64,000 bases of DNA, taken from Lanius collurio. Taxonomy: Eukaryota > Chordata > Aves > Passeriformes > Laniidae. Both the position numbers and the translations under genes were made by a program. A model generated the notes under the pieces. The model was not told the DNA's origin and searched no databases. It saw nothing but the letters and a program-made list of their open reading frames with translations. Of the stretch, positions 14,023-26,215 are shown piece after piece. Within the stretch, counting starts at the first letter, position 1, and the number at the start of each line of letters is the position of its first letter. The stretch covers positions 14,029,998-14,093,997 of the forward strand of contig JACBWW010000016.1 of assembly GCA_020086605.1 (NCBI GenBank), written 5' to 3'.

Positions 14023-17000
14023 CCACTGTTCCTTGGGCTATGAAAATGCTTGTTGCTTTAGAAATGACTCTGCATCTGAATGGCATTATCACACCATAAC
14101 ACCTGACCTGAGAGGTGAAATTGGTTACTTTTATTGAAATGAAAACAATTATGTCTATCTTTACTGCTTTCTTTGAGCTGCCTCAGGAAAACATTTTAGG
14201 AAAGCAGGAAGATGAAGTTGCCTCTCTCTATGTTTTTGCAAGAGTACTGATTTTTGGAAATACAGAAAAGAGCTCTTAAATAGAAAAGTTGGTGAACAGA
14301 AAATAAAAGGTATTTGCTTTTTTTTTTCTCTACCTTATTTTAGTCTCTTTACCATGTCTTTGTGCAGATAAGCACGAGTAAAATCTCTTAATATTAAAAG
14401 CAAAATGCTGTGAGAACAGAAAACTCAAAGATGCTAATAGCAAAGCACAGTGAATAAAAACATCTATCCAAACCAGCATGTGGAAGTATGGCAATTCAGA
14501 CACTCAGCACATGATACCTATGTCCATCAGACACATTTTATGATGTGCTTTTAAGCAGCAATATTCTATATATGTTGATTTTTCTAGAGGGGAGATGGAG
14601 ATTGCAGAAAATACAAAGGAAGCAGTGTGCAGAAGTGACGTATATGCTGAAAAGTAACATTAAAATCAATGTCTGTTATACAGACAATATATATGAGCTG
14701 ATTTTATTTTATTCTGTTTAAGCATGACTTAAAATATCTTCTTCACAAAATCATTTTAAGATGCCAGTGTGTGAGAATGTGGGCACATACTAATATTCCA
14801 CTAATAGCTGACAGATAAAATTTCATTTCTAAAAGGGCAATGCCTGACACCATGGTACAAACACCTTATTTCAGAGTGGATAAAATAGAAGATGAAAGTT
14901 GCCCTTAATGGAAATCAAATTGTTTAAAATTGCAAAATGATAGCACTCTGACTTGACCATGTTTCAAAGCTCTGCATGTTGATACATTTAGTCTCTGCCT
15001 TTACATTTATTCAAAGTTCAATAAATTTGTGATAATTCCCCCACTTCCTTTTATATTGCCAATGACTGTTGAACTTAGTATTTGTTTTCAAGTAATCTGG
15101 ATGTAATCCTCTTATTGTCACTTCCTAGTTAAATTATCCAGTCAATAGCTAAAGCAGGTTTCTTCTTGTGTCACTTTTGTAATGAGCACCTTTCCCTGTT
15201 TTTAAATTGCCAATGAAATGTTTCCCCAGAAGTGAGAAGCCAGTCAGTCACTATTGAATAAGACCTTATCTGCATGAGTACCAGAAAATTAATCTGAATT
15301 ATCCATTTAAATAATGGAGCTAAATCACTTTAAAACCTTATTGTGGATAGTTGTACTCAAAATTAAATTGGTGTTAATTTGATTTTATTTCCTTCACTTC
15401 ACAATGTGACAACACTTTGTTACACCACTTTCTACTGTAATTCTATCAGACTTTTTAAATGGGCAGAAACATATGCTGTAGGAAGGGGCACAAGTTATTC
15501 AGTGCACATCATTTCAGCATCCAGTCATAATTAAATTAAAGATGAAGAAAAGTATTTGGGGTAATAAGCTATTGAATGTGAAAATGCACAATGTGAAATT
15601 GAGGTCTTGACCTCGTTGCATAAAAGTATGTCCAGACTATATCTCCTAAGTGCTATTGCTGTTTCCACTGGAGAATAGTCTTCCCACCTGATTAAACTTT
15701 TGTGGCTTGTTTTTGAGTTTCACACCAGGGCAGTTTTATTTTAGTTTGTAATTATCCATTCTCCATTGTTTGCATAAATGAAGTGATGCTTTTAAGTCAT
15801 TCTGGTGTCTTCAGAAAAAGCAGCTACTGAAGGACAATCTCTTACTTACATCATCCAAGACAGACACTGGGCATCATATCAAAATATTCAGGGCTTTTTC
15901 TCACATGTGAGTTTATCAGAATATAATTGTGTTAGATGCTTCATCTGCAAATCAGATCATAAATTTAATTCAAACCTTTTTTAGTAGGGCTAACACATTT
16001 TGCCTTAAGTCAGAAATTTGCTGTTGCTACCACTGGTTATGCCAAAGGATTTTTAATATTTGGAGTCAAGTTCAATTTTATTTGGTGACTGTAACAGAGA
16101 TCAACCTTTTTTGATCCCTTGCTTTTTCTTCAATGAAATTAATTCCAAATGATGCAGCTGAATTGAAGAACTGAGAATTTAAATTTATCTTCTCTGCTGG
16201 GTGAAGGAGGATGCATATTTATAACATAAATAGCAAACTCTACATCTTGGCTTCCCATATTTTATTACTTACCCCCAGTAGCAAAACTTCAATGCCCTCA
16301 GCAACCTCATTTCTAGTAGGTTTTTGGGGGGTTTTGTAAGCTCTCATATCTAAGAGTAAATAGTTCAGTCAGAGAATTTGATAAAGGAATATTCTCCTTT
16401 TCTTAATTGATTTAATCTTTGTCTTGAATTTTGTCGTAGATGGACAAAATATGTCTTCTGTTCCCCATTATTTCTCTCTGTTATTCCTGCCTTGTTCAAA
16501 GAGTGTCCAGGTTCTTCAAATGTAGTTCAGGTACTGCTTCTTTGCTTTGCCTGCGTGTCAGATACTAACACAAAATTCATTTGTAAATCTCTTTGAAGGC
16601 TACTAATGAAAAAAGACAACACTGAAAATTAGTTGACAGTATTAATATTGCTTCACTTGGCCTAAATATGAGAAGTAATTTGTTCAAGGCTTTTTACAAC
16701 CTCCCCCACCAAAAAACATTTTCTTGTGAGCTGCACCAGTTGCCTTTGGGTTAGAGACTGATGGGCTCTTCCTCTCATCGCCTTCTTCAACCCTAGAGAG
16801 CCCCCACCTTTTCTCTTGCCTGTCAGCTTGAGTGATATAGAGCAGACATATGCTCTCATCTTCCTACATCAAGCTAATTAGCTTTTTTGCTTGGTTTGTT
16901 TTTTTTTACCTCTTGCACAACTTTTTTCCTTCATCCCCTGGTCCATGGTAGGGCATATATACTGTTTTACCTTCAGGTCACCTCTCCTACAAACACAGCT

Positions 17001-18004
17001 TTTGGTAAAGTCCTGGAAATGTGTCTAGTGAGAAAAATGGGATTAGCCAGAAAATCCCTTCCTTCTAGTCTATCTAGACTTGTATTTTCTTTCCCACAAT
17101 TCCCATGTTGAAAGCAGGATTAACCATAGAGGTAAGAGGCAAAGCTCTTGAGCACAGCAGGGCAGGGGTGCCTTGAGTTTCTCCTAGGTATGATGGTTCT
17201 ACAAAAATCATGCTGATGGGTGGTGATTGGTGTAGCTGGTAGAGACGGGGCATAATACCTACAAAAAAGTTCATCCATGCAGAAGGAGGAAGAGGAGAGC
17301 CATCACCCTGGTGTGTGCTGTATGTTGATGAAGGAATTCTGTTTGATGTCAGCTCTCTTAGGACACTCCTTGTTTTCATCTTAAATTCAGTAAATGCAAC
17401 AATCTGCCCTATCCTGACTCACTATAATTAGCTGGACCAACAATGGATACCAGAAATGAATTTAGAGACAAAGTTGTTGCTAATGATTAGAATACTTTCT
17501 GCCACCTCTCCTTTCTTGGCAGCATCATAGGAGAAATGTATGGTTATTTCAAGGCCTTTTGACACTGCACTTCCACAAGACATTCAGGCATCCTGAGCAA
17601 CTGACCCCAATTGTGCTTTTTGTTCTGCTTACAGAGCCAGTTTTGGTCATAACTACAAAACATTTAAAATGTCTTTAAAATTGATAGGACATTAAAATGA
17701 CATGTTTCCAAGGTGTCTTTTTATTACTGCTCTGTGTCAGCCACGGCCATGCCCACTATGTTATAGAACTATTCGGCAGATCTGCCCAGATGACGATGAT
17801 GTTTTTTCAAAAATCACTTTGGATTTAGAATAATAACCACAATCTGCTACGAGACAAATGTTGATGAAAAGAGAATGCCAGCAACAGAAAATGTGACAGA
17901 GCTGGAATTTCTATTAGCAAAGCTGTGTGTGCAGAAGTGTTATTCACACTTCGAAATTCAATCTCCCTCAGATAGTACTGCCTTCTGATATGCAGTGTGG
18001 GCCT
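14023..18004. other. Intergenic AT-rich DNA, nothing recognised
   Basis: Frames are 101 codons or shorter and have no domains. The composition is evenly AT-rich, with many TTAAAT and TTTAAT stretches of the kind common in non-coding vertebrate DNA. No repeat family, RNA gene or splice-flanked exon was recognised. Confidence 0.55.
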
Positions 18005-18064
18005 GATCTAAAGCTTATTTAATTCAGTGGACTGATTCCCAATGACTTTAATGGGCTTTGGATT
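18005..18064. repeat. Ancient hairpin-type amniote repeat remnant
   Basis: The 26-bp left arm at 18005-18030 and right arm at 18039-18064 are inverted copies with 19 of 26 matches around an 8-base loop (ACTGATTC). The block begins just after GGGCCT and contains 'aatgactttaatgggctttgg'-like sequence. I remember this as a decayed form of a common sauropsid motif built on 'gatccaaagcccattgaagtcaatggg' and its complement. A symmetrical decayed hairpin fits an old MITE. The family name is not certain. Confidence 0.5.
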
Positions 18065-20736
18065 ACACTCTAATTGCACTGATGTTCCTTTTAGTAAAGC
18101 TCTTAGTTATAATGAAGCTCAACAATGCTGTTTGTTTTTCCCTCATTTCCAGGTGTTAATATTTTCCCTCTCTCTCCATCTAAGCAAAGTGTCAATTATC
18201 AAGGAGGAGAGGTAAAAGCCCACATTTTTCATCAACTGCAGTGATCTGCTGCACGTAGATCACTAATGCTCAGTGCTGAGTCACAGCAAGCAAGGTGATG
18301 ATTATCATGTGAAGGCAGTTAATAAAAGCAGAAGCGCAGTGGCATTTCAAGCCTGATTTGACAAGAATGTCTCCATGCGTGAATGGACCACTCTAGTGAG
18401 AGAACCCAAAGTACCTGTGAAATAGGAAATGACCGAATATGAAATGGGACCAGAGTTCAGGGGGAGGAAAGATCTTAAGGGAATCAATGAAGGAATTTCT
18501 CCTCTGCTCATAAAAACATAAAGGAAACAACTCATATTTTGCAGGGGCACTGGTAGTTTCTAGAACTTTTCTCGAAAATGTATAAGCAACAAAAATCCTG
18601 CCCTGGTATGCCTTTTTTGAACAGTTCTTGCATATGCTGAGGTAAATTGCCCTTCCTTCTCTGGTGGGCAGCTCCCATGAGGACAGGGCTATATCCTTCC
18701 ACCATAAACAAAAGGTAGATAAAATGTTCTGTGACTATTCTCATGATGTAAAGCAGAATTTCTGACAAAATACCAACACTTGCATCGTTAAATTCTCACC
18801 TGACAACTAAAAATCCTCTTCCCACTAGTCCCTGGTTGTCACAACTTCTTTAGTAAGATGGGATACTCCTGTGACAGCTACTTGCTAACTAAACATATTG
18901 ACACAAGCTGCCTATAAATTAATTAACTGCTTAAGCAAATTAAACAGATGGAAAATGGGGAATCGTCTGGAAGGGAAAGAGGGATGGATGGACAGTCAGG
19001 GATGCACATAGGCACATTGCTGATGACAGCATCCCACATTCTCTTCCTGTGGACTTTTCCTTTCTAAACAGAGAATATAGAGTTTTGTTCATTCAATAAA
19101 CACTGTGGTCCAGCTGAAGTAAAGCAGTAAAGAGCAATGAAAGTGAATGTTTCCTGTTTAATACTAAATTTTTCAGCTTACAGGGTAGCACACATGTAAA
19201 ACAAACAAAAAAATGTATTTATCAGTAATATTATATAAAACTGGGATAAATGACATCTAAATATTTGTTTAGTTTTTAAGTAATTTAGAAGAGACACTGA
19301 CTGTTGTGTTTTTCACAGGAAATTTCCTATCTCCTCCCACGTTTTTGCTGTATATACTATGCAGTAGCTGGGTAAGCCATGCACATCTCACTGAAATGTA
19401 CTTCAGACTTAAAATCCCACATATGACACCTTGATCTCTTAGATTCATATTACTTAACTAATTGTGTATGCCACACCCTTTATGTACCTAACCCTTCAAG
19501 TATTAAAACAACCATGCCATATTTACTCATTTTAGTTGTCTCTGGTATGTGATGCAGGACAGGAATTAAATTGTGAGCCCTAGCCTAACACAGGCTACGA
19601 GACAAACTTATAGTTCAATTTCTTTTGCAGCCATAATAACTTTCAAATGTTTCCATCAAAAAAAATTTAATTAAGTTACCATGGAAATATTTGTTTTCAG
19701 TCCTGTATCTAAATATTCATTCTTTCAATTGTCTCCTATTTTGCCTATACTGCATCACCGGGGATTTTTCTGACAGTTACTTGCTTTCCCTTCCATGACC
19801 TGCAGCACTTTATTGTCATTTGCACTCACTTAAAGTGCACCAGTGAAGTCTCTTTTGCAGCTAGTTAGGGCTTCTGAATAGATAATTTACATGTTCCTTT
19901 GGTCTATGCTTGGCCTGGTAGCTTTTCTCTTTAAATGCTGCTGCATCAGTGGAAGCTACAACAAAATATCAAAGCCCTTCTACATTAGGGATAACTGAAA
20001 TCATAAAATTTCCATTTTAATTTAAAAGCATGCAAATATTTAGGCTGCTTAACATTGATAAGCTATATTTCCAGTAACACTGAAATGAGTAAAGGGCCCA
20101 TGGTGAACCACACACTGTTTAGTGTGGGTTTTGTTTGATCTTGGTCATAGATGTATTATTTTCTTCTGAAGTCTGAGTGTAATTTACTTGTCAGGTTGAA
20201 TGGTCAGAATAAAAGTTGTTCATTGACCCAAAGAAATGTATGGTGTCTTCATGATGATGAAGAACATAAAAGAGACTCCTTCTTGGGAAATATTAGAGTT
20301 GATAGGGAGTGTTTGAAGAATAATGTGTCAAAGAGACTGACAGCAACACAGACAAAAGGAGGACGGGAAATAGAAGATGAGAGGCTGAATTTGTTCTCTT
20401 TGGGCTTTCACATTTAGGAATTTTAACAAAGAAAGGGTCATTATCTGGGCAGCATAACTTCCTGGACCCATCTTTTATCTCTTCTTGTCCTTTTATGTAA
20501 TTGAAAAAAAAGGGTCTTTCACATAGGCAAACGGTAGAGGAACTGGAGGAAACTTGATGGACAGAGGAGAAAATCCCTGTGGCACAGCTTTTCAGTGCTT
20601 CTCATGGGGCGGGATGTGGCAACCTCTCACTTTCACCCAAGGTCCGTTGCTCTTTGGAGTCTCCCTGCCCTTCTAAAGCTGGTCACCATTTGTTGCGCTC
20701 TTTTAATGTTCTTCTCTCTCTGGGGATTTTTTTGGG

Positions 20737-20761
20737 TTTTTTTTTTTTTTTTTTTTTTTTT
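20737..20761. repeat. Poly-T tract (T25)
   Basis: An uninterrupted run of 25 T, preceded by a shorter T run ending in GGG. It is the longest homopolymer in the window. No retroelement body was recognised on either side, so its origin as a retrotransposon tail is unproven. Confidence 0.9.
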
Positions 20762-23304
20762 GCTAGCTGCTAGGCTTCTCAAGAGCTGTGCTAGTTCTTT
20801 CCACAAGCAGTTTGATCTGAGGCTACTTGTATACTAATCCAGCGCTACTTATTCAAAGAGAAATTCCACCCATTATTCATAATCCAATTGTAATATTATA
20901 CATTGAACCCAACGTTTCCTATACTGTGTGAAGTCCATACAGGTTTGTTGTTTGCTTTCTTTTCCATGGATGGGGTTATTGGATTGCACATCCCAATAAT
21001 ACCAGCTGGGAAAGGCAAATAAGCTCTAAAGTTACGTGATATTCTGATAGCATTTGATTTATTATTTCCCTCCATGGCCTCTTTCTTAACCCTACCCACC
21101 TTAAACCTAGTCTAATACAAACCCTCCCCTCTGGCCTGGTTTCAATCTGGTGAAGTTTCTGGCTTAGTACAAAAGAAACAACTCACATCAGAGTGGTGAA
21201 GCCTCTTGGTTTGGGGCTGTTCCTGCAGCAGGGAGTTCAGCCATTGGAATAAAAAAGGTGAAGAAGTGAAGGAGTTATGAGGCTAACAGGAGATTTGCAA
21301 TGAAAATATTCAATGTAGGAATGGAGAACTACATTATTCACTCGGATCTTATCCAATTTTCAATTTCAATTTCACAACCCACTTTTCCAGTCCTTATGAT
21401 TAGCTGTGGGTCAGTTCTCTAACTCTCTCAACTTGTTATGCATCTCTATAACAAACCAGTGTTATTTTCCCATAACAGTTATTGTATCATTTTTATGGAT
21501 CAAAGTGTGCAATCATAAAAATCATAAAATAAAAATTATTTTAACAACAAGCTTTAATACAAATGTTATAATATTATATATGTGATGAGCTGCCCAGCTC
21601 CATACAGGAAAAAGGACAAGTGAACCCAAGGAAAAAGGGGCCTATTTTAAACACAAGAGCCTGGGTGAGGGGTCTCCTCTACATGCAGCTCCAGTAGGCT
21701 CGTTGGCTGGTTTGGCAAAACAGCAGTTCAACAGCTTCACCCAGAATTTCCAGAGTGTCTATGCTGGCACTAAATTACCAGGCAAAAAATACCTGAAGGC
21801 CTTTAAGGTGTCCACACACACATATATGCAATTAAGTATTTCTGAAGTTTACTAGGCTTGAGGACTGCAAAATCCAAGAAAATGAGACAAAAAGAGAAAG
21901 CTCTTCCCTTTGCAAATTTCCTTTGCAAATATTTAATAACTGTGTAGTAAATATTTACTAAAGAAAGTAAAAAGCAAAATTCTTCTCTGAAGTTTACTGC
22001 GCCAAATTTAGAGACTAGTCAGCCATCAAAGTGTGAAACAAAGGTGTTTCAGCCTTGATTTGAATGCAAATCTCAATCCAATCTCAACTAGGGAGTCATT
22101 AGTAATGCACCATTATAAAGAAATAATTCAGTGTATTTACAGTGCTGTTTTCATACCATCCACCCTCCCTCAGGGTACTATTCAACAGGAAGGAGAGATT
22201 TCTACCTGATAAGGTATTGGAAAAAAGATGCTACTGGCCAAAATCCAATCCTCCTGGTTATAAAGATTTTACATTAAATTCTCCTGTTTCTTCCAGATAT
22301 ATTTTTAACTGTTATATATTACTCATAACACAATTCATGTTGAAAAGTATGTGACATTTATATCTCCTGTGTACCTCTGGAATGACCAATATTCATGCAA
22401 AAAGTAATAAACTTTTTTGAGTGTGTGTGTGAAATACACAACAGTTTTGCTCCAAAATATTAATTCAGAAATGATTATGGACAGTCAGTTTTGAGCCCTT
22501 TTTCTTGTCTGAGGTTTTGGCTGCATATTGTTTAGGGCAGTGTTTTGTTTTACAGAGTCTTTAAATTCAGCTCTGCAGTACTGAGGAAATCAAGCATTTT
22601 AGTTTCAGCTCCAGGTAAACAAGATGTGTAAGAACTTCCCTTAATTTTAGACTTGCACTTACAGATATTTTTTCTTATCTTAGCTGATCAATGAAGTGCA
22701 AACTCTTCTGACTGACTGCAAGTTTCCATTTATACAATGGTCCATCGTACCATTTCTGATGGTCTTCACTATTTGCTATAGGTCAGTCCAGTTGTAAAGC
22801 CAGCTTGCATGAAGGCAAGACTTTAATATTGATTTTTTCAGTTTAATGCCCAATCAATTTCATATGACAGCTTAATTGGCTCTACTATAGTTTTTCAGTG
22901 GGTAAAGGAGCAGTTTCAAGGACTGTTCATGAAATAAAAAAGAAATACTTTGATGTTATGAGAGAAAGGGTCTTGATCATCAATCTACAGATTCCAGCCC
23001 TGATCTGATGTACATGAATGCTCAAAGGTCTTCCATGAAAGTGTTTCTGGGGGCTTAATTATCTCTTACAAGGAGCTAAAAATGGTATCAAAGCAGGAGG
23101 GTCCCAGGCAAGACAGGTATAAGCACTTAACCTCTCTCTCAGTTTAATACCTGGGATTCAGCTCCTGTGAGCACAGAAATACCATTCATTGAAAACTCTG
23201 GAATCAAGTAATTCAATCTCCCAGGCTGCAGGGCTGAGGTCTGAATCAGAGCTAAGTTTAGAGAAGAAATGCTGGGACTAGTACTTTTGTGTCATAATAC
23301 GTAG

Positions 23305-23340
23305 GTATATACATATATATACATATATATGCACATATAT
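23305..23340. repeat. TA/CA dinucleotide-rich microsatellite
   Basis: Alternating pyrimidine-purine sequence made of TATATACA-type blocks (for example ACATATATATACATATATAT). It is likely length-polymorphic. Confidence 0.85.
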
Positions 23341-24090
23341 AAGGGAAAGAGAATGAAAGATGTGTTATCATTATTTCAGTGTTACTGGGAATAGCTGTCA
23401 GTAGAATTAAATAGAAATTTAAGGTAAACGTTGTGATCCTTATACATTGCCTACACTGGAATGTAGATTTTGGCTTATTTTACAGTCTTTCATTATTCAA
23501 ACATATTTATTCATTTTTAATCAATGTGCTTCATTTTAGAATAGCTTTGTACTTTTCCTCCATGCTAACAGTTTATACTTTATTTAAAAGTGCCTGATAG
23601 AAGTGAATATCTGATTATGGAAACCCACTGCAAAACACTGCTTGCTTACTCATTGCAAAAACAAATCAAACATCCAAACATGATTTTAAATACAAGCTGG
23701 AGATCAAAGGAAAAAGTGGCTATATTCTTCAGAATACAACAAAGAATACTTATTTTAATGTATTTGAATAGGGCAGGTGGCACCAGCAAACTACATTACA
23801 GTCCCTGGGTAATACAATGGGGAAAATAAGCAATAAAATACACCTTATTTGAACCCAAATCTGCAGTGAATATTTGGTTTTGTTTTAAAGAGCTCTGTCC
23901 TTGTTAGTGTATTGTCATTAAAGACAAAAACTTCTTAGGGCTTGGTCACATCTTACAACCTTCTCTTTTCAAGTAAGGATCCCACACAGCTGTATCTTAG
24001 CTAGATCTTATTTAAATATTTATTAGGGAGTAAGTAGATCACAGGTAGTGGTTTCTTATGGGCTCCCTAATTTGTTTAGGGTATGAATTT

Positions 24091-24150
24091 TGAGATGTAG
24101 GGTTTAACTCCTGAGAGTTTTGAGATGTAGGGTTTAACTCCTGAGAGTTT
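24091..24150. repeat. Perfect tandem duplication, 2 x 30 bp
   Basis: The 30-base unit that begins TGAGATGTAGGGTTTAACTC occurs twice with no mismatch, at 24091-24120 and 24121-24150. Perfect identity suggests a recent slippage or duplication event. It does not continue into a longer array. Confidence 0.95.
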
Positions 24151-25604
24151 GGGATGCATGATCCTCCATAGCAATGCTCAGAGGAAATGCACCACCTGCA
24201 CCCCCAGAAATTTTGAGCCCACAAGAGTGAACCAGACTTCAGAGAAGCAGACAGGGGAAGGAACAGCAATCACCAGGTTAAAAATAGCCTGAGTTGTTGG
24301 TCTTGACAGCATGCAAGTAGGAAATCTGGGGAAAGAACCGAAGCTAGGGTGGTATCTGCAGGGACAGAAACCTACCATGCTTCAGGTTCATGATAGGGAA
24401 AGAAATCTTGTTCAATTTGTTGTAGGACGAGTTCTTCTGGGGGCCTGAAGTAAAAGACCAAGTTGTATCTGATCATTGCTTTCTCCAGAACTCTGAATTC
24501 TTCATTCATTGGAGAGAAAATGGGTCCAAATAACTGCCAGAAATCACTGGTTTTTTGGAGAAGGGAGAAGTGGGGAAGACAGGAAGGCATTTCAGAGTTT
24601 CATAACATTTCTGTAGCTTTAACTGGAAATATTAATGTATATTGCTTTGTTTCTGACCTAAAACTCACCCATATATGCAAGATGTGATATAAAAGACTCA
24701 ACCATAAAAATGAATAGATAAATAAATAAATAGCATTGAAATTGCACTTGATAAAAATGAACTAAATCCAGTAAAATTTAAGTTGACTCAGAGCCAAAGC
24801 ACTTCTTTTCTTTGGATTCAGCTCCTAGTTGAAGATGAAAATAAAACAGATGCTAGAAATGTCAATTAAACACATTTTTCAATATGTTTTTTTATCATTT
24901 TTATCTCTTTATACATAGACAGATTTCTGCTTCCAAATCATTACTAGTCCTTTTTATTAATTTTTTTTTATATAAAAGGAATCATTTCTCCCATGGAACA
25001 TGACTCAGTGTATATACAATTTATTCACTCCCACAAGACACTTTTTCATGTCATTTTCCAGCATTCAATAATTTTTTTATTTAATCATAAGAGTCCATTA
25101 GAGCTATCACTTTTATTTCCACAATGTCTAGTGCAAATTACTGCTACCTCTACTGCTCACCTTCTTGCTGCTGTACTACAAATATGAATTATAGAGTTAG
25201 ACCCCTGCAGTATCTGCTCTGAAGACTCGTTGTAAGATGAGAACCTGAAGAAATTATACCTAAGACACATCTAAATTTTCATTCACTTTTCACTTCTTAT
25301 TCTATTGGTGTCAGTTTTCTTGAGCTAAATAGTATGACCTGAGAAGTCTATTTTATTATTTCCCTGCTACATGTGTCTTGTGAGGAAGATTTGCCAGGGT
25401 TTTCTAAAGAATTAGTACATCAAAATCTTAGAAAATATATACAAATTGGGGTTTTTTTGGATTTTGGGGACTGTTTTAAAGAAGGACTCTTGCAAAGTGT
25501 CAATTTGGATCTGTATTTGATCTTTCCATTTTCTAAAGGTGTGGTTTACTTCTTTGGTAGAGTTGTTTGAAAGGTTTGACATTCAAAATTTTTACAATCT
25601 GGCA

Positions 25605-25904
25605 GGTGATTGTGTAAAGGGGCAGCTGAATTTGGTGCTGCATTTTGTGCATGGTCTGTAGTGGTGCAGGGAGGGGAGGAGAGGCTGCTCCTCCTTCCTT
25701 CCACCCCTCCTGTGGGCAGAACACATTGCAGTCACCTGGCAATCCACCGCAACGCCTTGGAGCTCTGGCGAGAGTTGGCCTGGAACCTCAAACTATTATT
25801 TGCAACTTGACTGCTCACAGCTGGAATAGCTCTGGGTTTGTTATTTGTAAAACATCCATGAATTCAGCCCAAGCCTTCCTAGCAGTACCGAAGCATCTGT
25901 GAGT
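25605..25904. other. GC-richer, CpG-poor flank of the CpG cluster
   Basis: Unrecognised sequence of intermediate GC content, with short open frames in several phases (66-85 codons) and no domains. It ends in TCTGTGAGT, a good match to a 5' splice donor, just where the CpG-dense block starts. No paired exon could be identified, so this does not define a transcript. Confidence 0.4.
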
Positions 25905-26030
25905 CCGACTGGTGCCCAGCTGCCCGCTGCCCGCCGCGGCTGCCCCGGCTCTGCCCGGTTACCGCCGACGGTCCCACCGCGCTCCCGGGGCGCGGCTGCC
26001 GCACGGCTCCACAACCTCCCAGCGGGAGGG
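25905..26030. promoter_or_regulatory. Compact CpG-dense island in AT-rich desert
   Basis: About 17 CpG dinucleotides fall within roughly 120 bases (blocks such as CCCGCCGCGGC, ACCGCCGACGG and CCCGGGGCGCGG), whereas the flanking kilobases have almost none. Downstream come a CCAATAAAAAC sequence near 26048 and an A-rich stretch ending in A16 at 26200-26215. Such density usually marks an unmethylated promoter or recently inserted DNA. No coding exon is attached to it. Alternatives are a lone LTR or a non-coding RNA promoter. The regulatory assignment is an inference from composition only. Confidence 0.4.
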
Positions 26031-26180
26031 ACAGCCTTATTCCTTCCAATAAAAACTTCTTGTCAATGGTTTGACTCCTTGCCAGTGGTTGCTGGCAGCT
26101 ATTGATGTTTAAGTGTCAGCCATTGTTTCAATCTTGTCTTTGCAAGCCACTCAGAAGCACACAAGGTGATTTTCTACTTT

Positions 26181-26215
26181 AAAAAGAAGAAGAAAAAGGA
26201 AAAAAAAAAAAAAAA
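26181..26215. repeat. Purine-rich AAG/poly-A tract ending in A16
   Basis: AAAAAGAAGAAGAAAAAGG is followed by 16 A at 26200-26215. It could be a decayed poly-A tail of a retrocopy, since an AATAAA lies about 150 bases upstream, but that spacing is longer than normal and no parent gene was recognised. Confidence 0.8.

Larger units (their letters stand above)
18065..25604. other. Intergenic AT-rich DNA with simple repeats, no gene recognised
   Basis: No open frame exceeds 88 codons and none shows a domain. The segment contains a T25 tract, a TA/CA dinucleotide-rich stretch, a 30-bp tandem duplication and a short AAAT-type microsatellite (24711-24732), the first three listed separately. A 16-bp perfect AT palindrome at 21945-21960 is within chance expectation for this much sequence. 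Confidence 0.55.

Noticed and set aside
21945..21960. 16-bp perfect palindrome TAGTAAATATTTACTA
   Set aside because: About one palindrome of this length is expected by chance in 64 kb, more in AT-rich DNA.
26048..26215. Possible processed retrocopy ending in AATAAA and poly-A
   Set aside because: The spacing from AATAAA to the A tract (about 150 bases) is too long and no parent coding sequence was recognised upstream.
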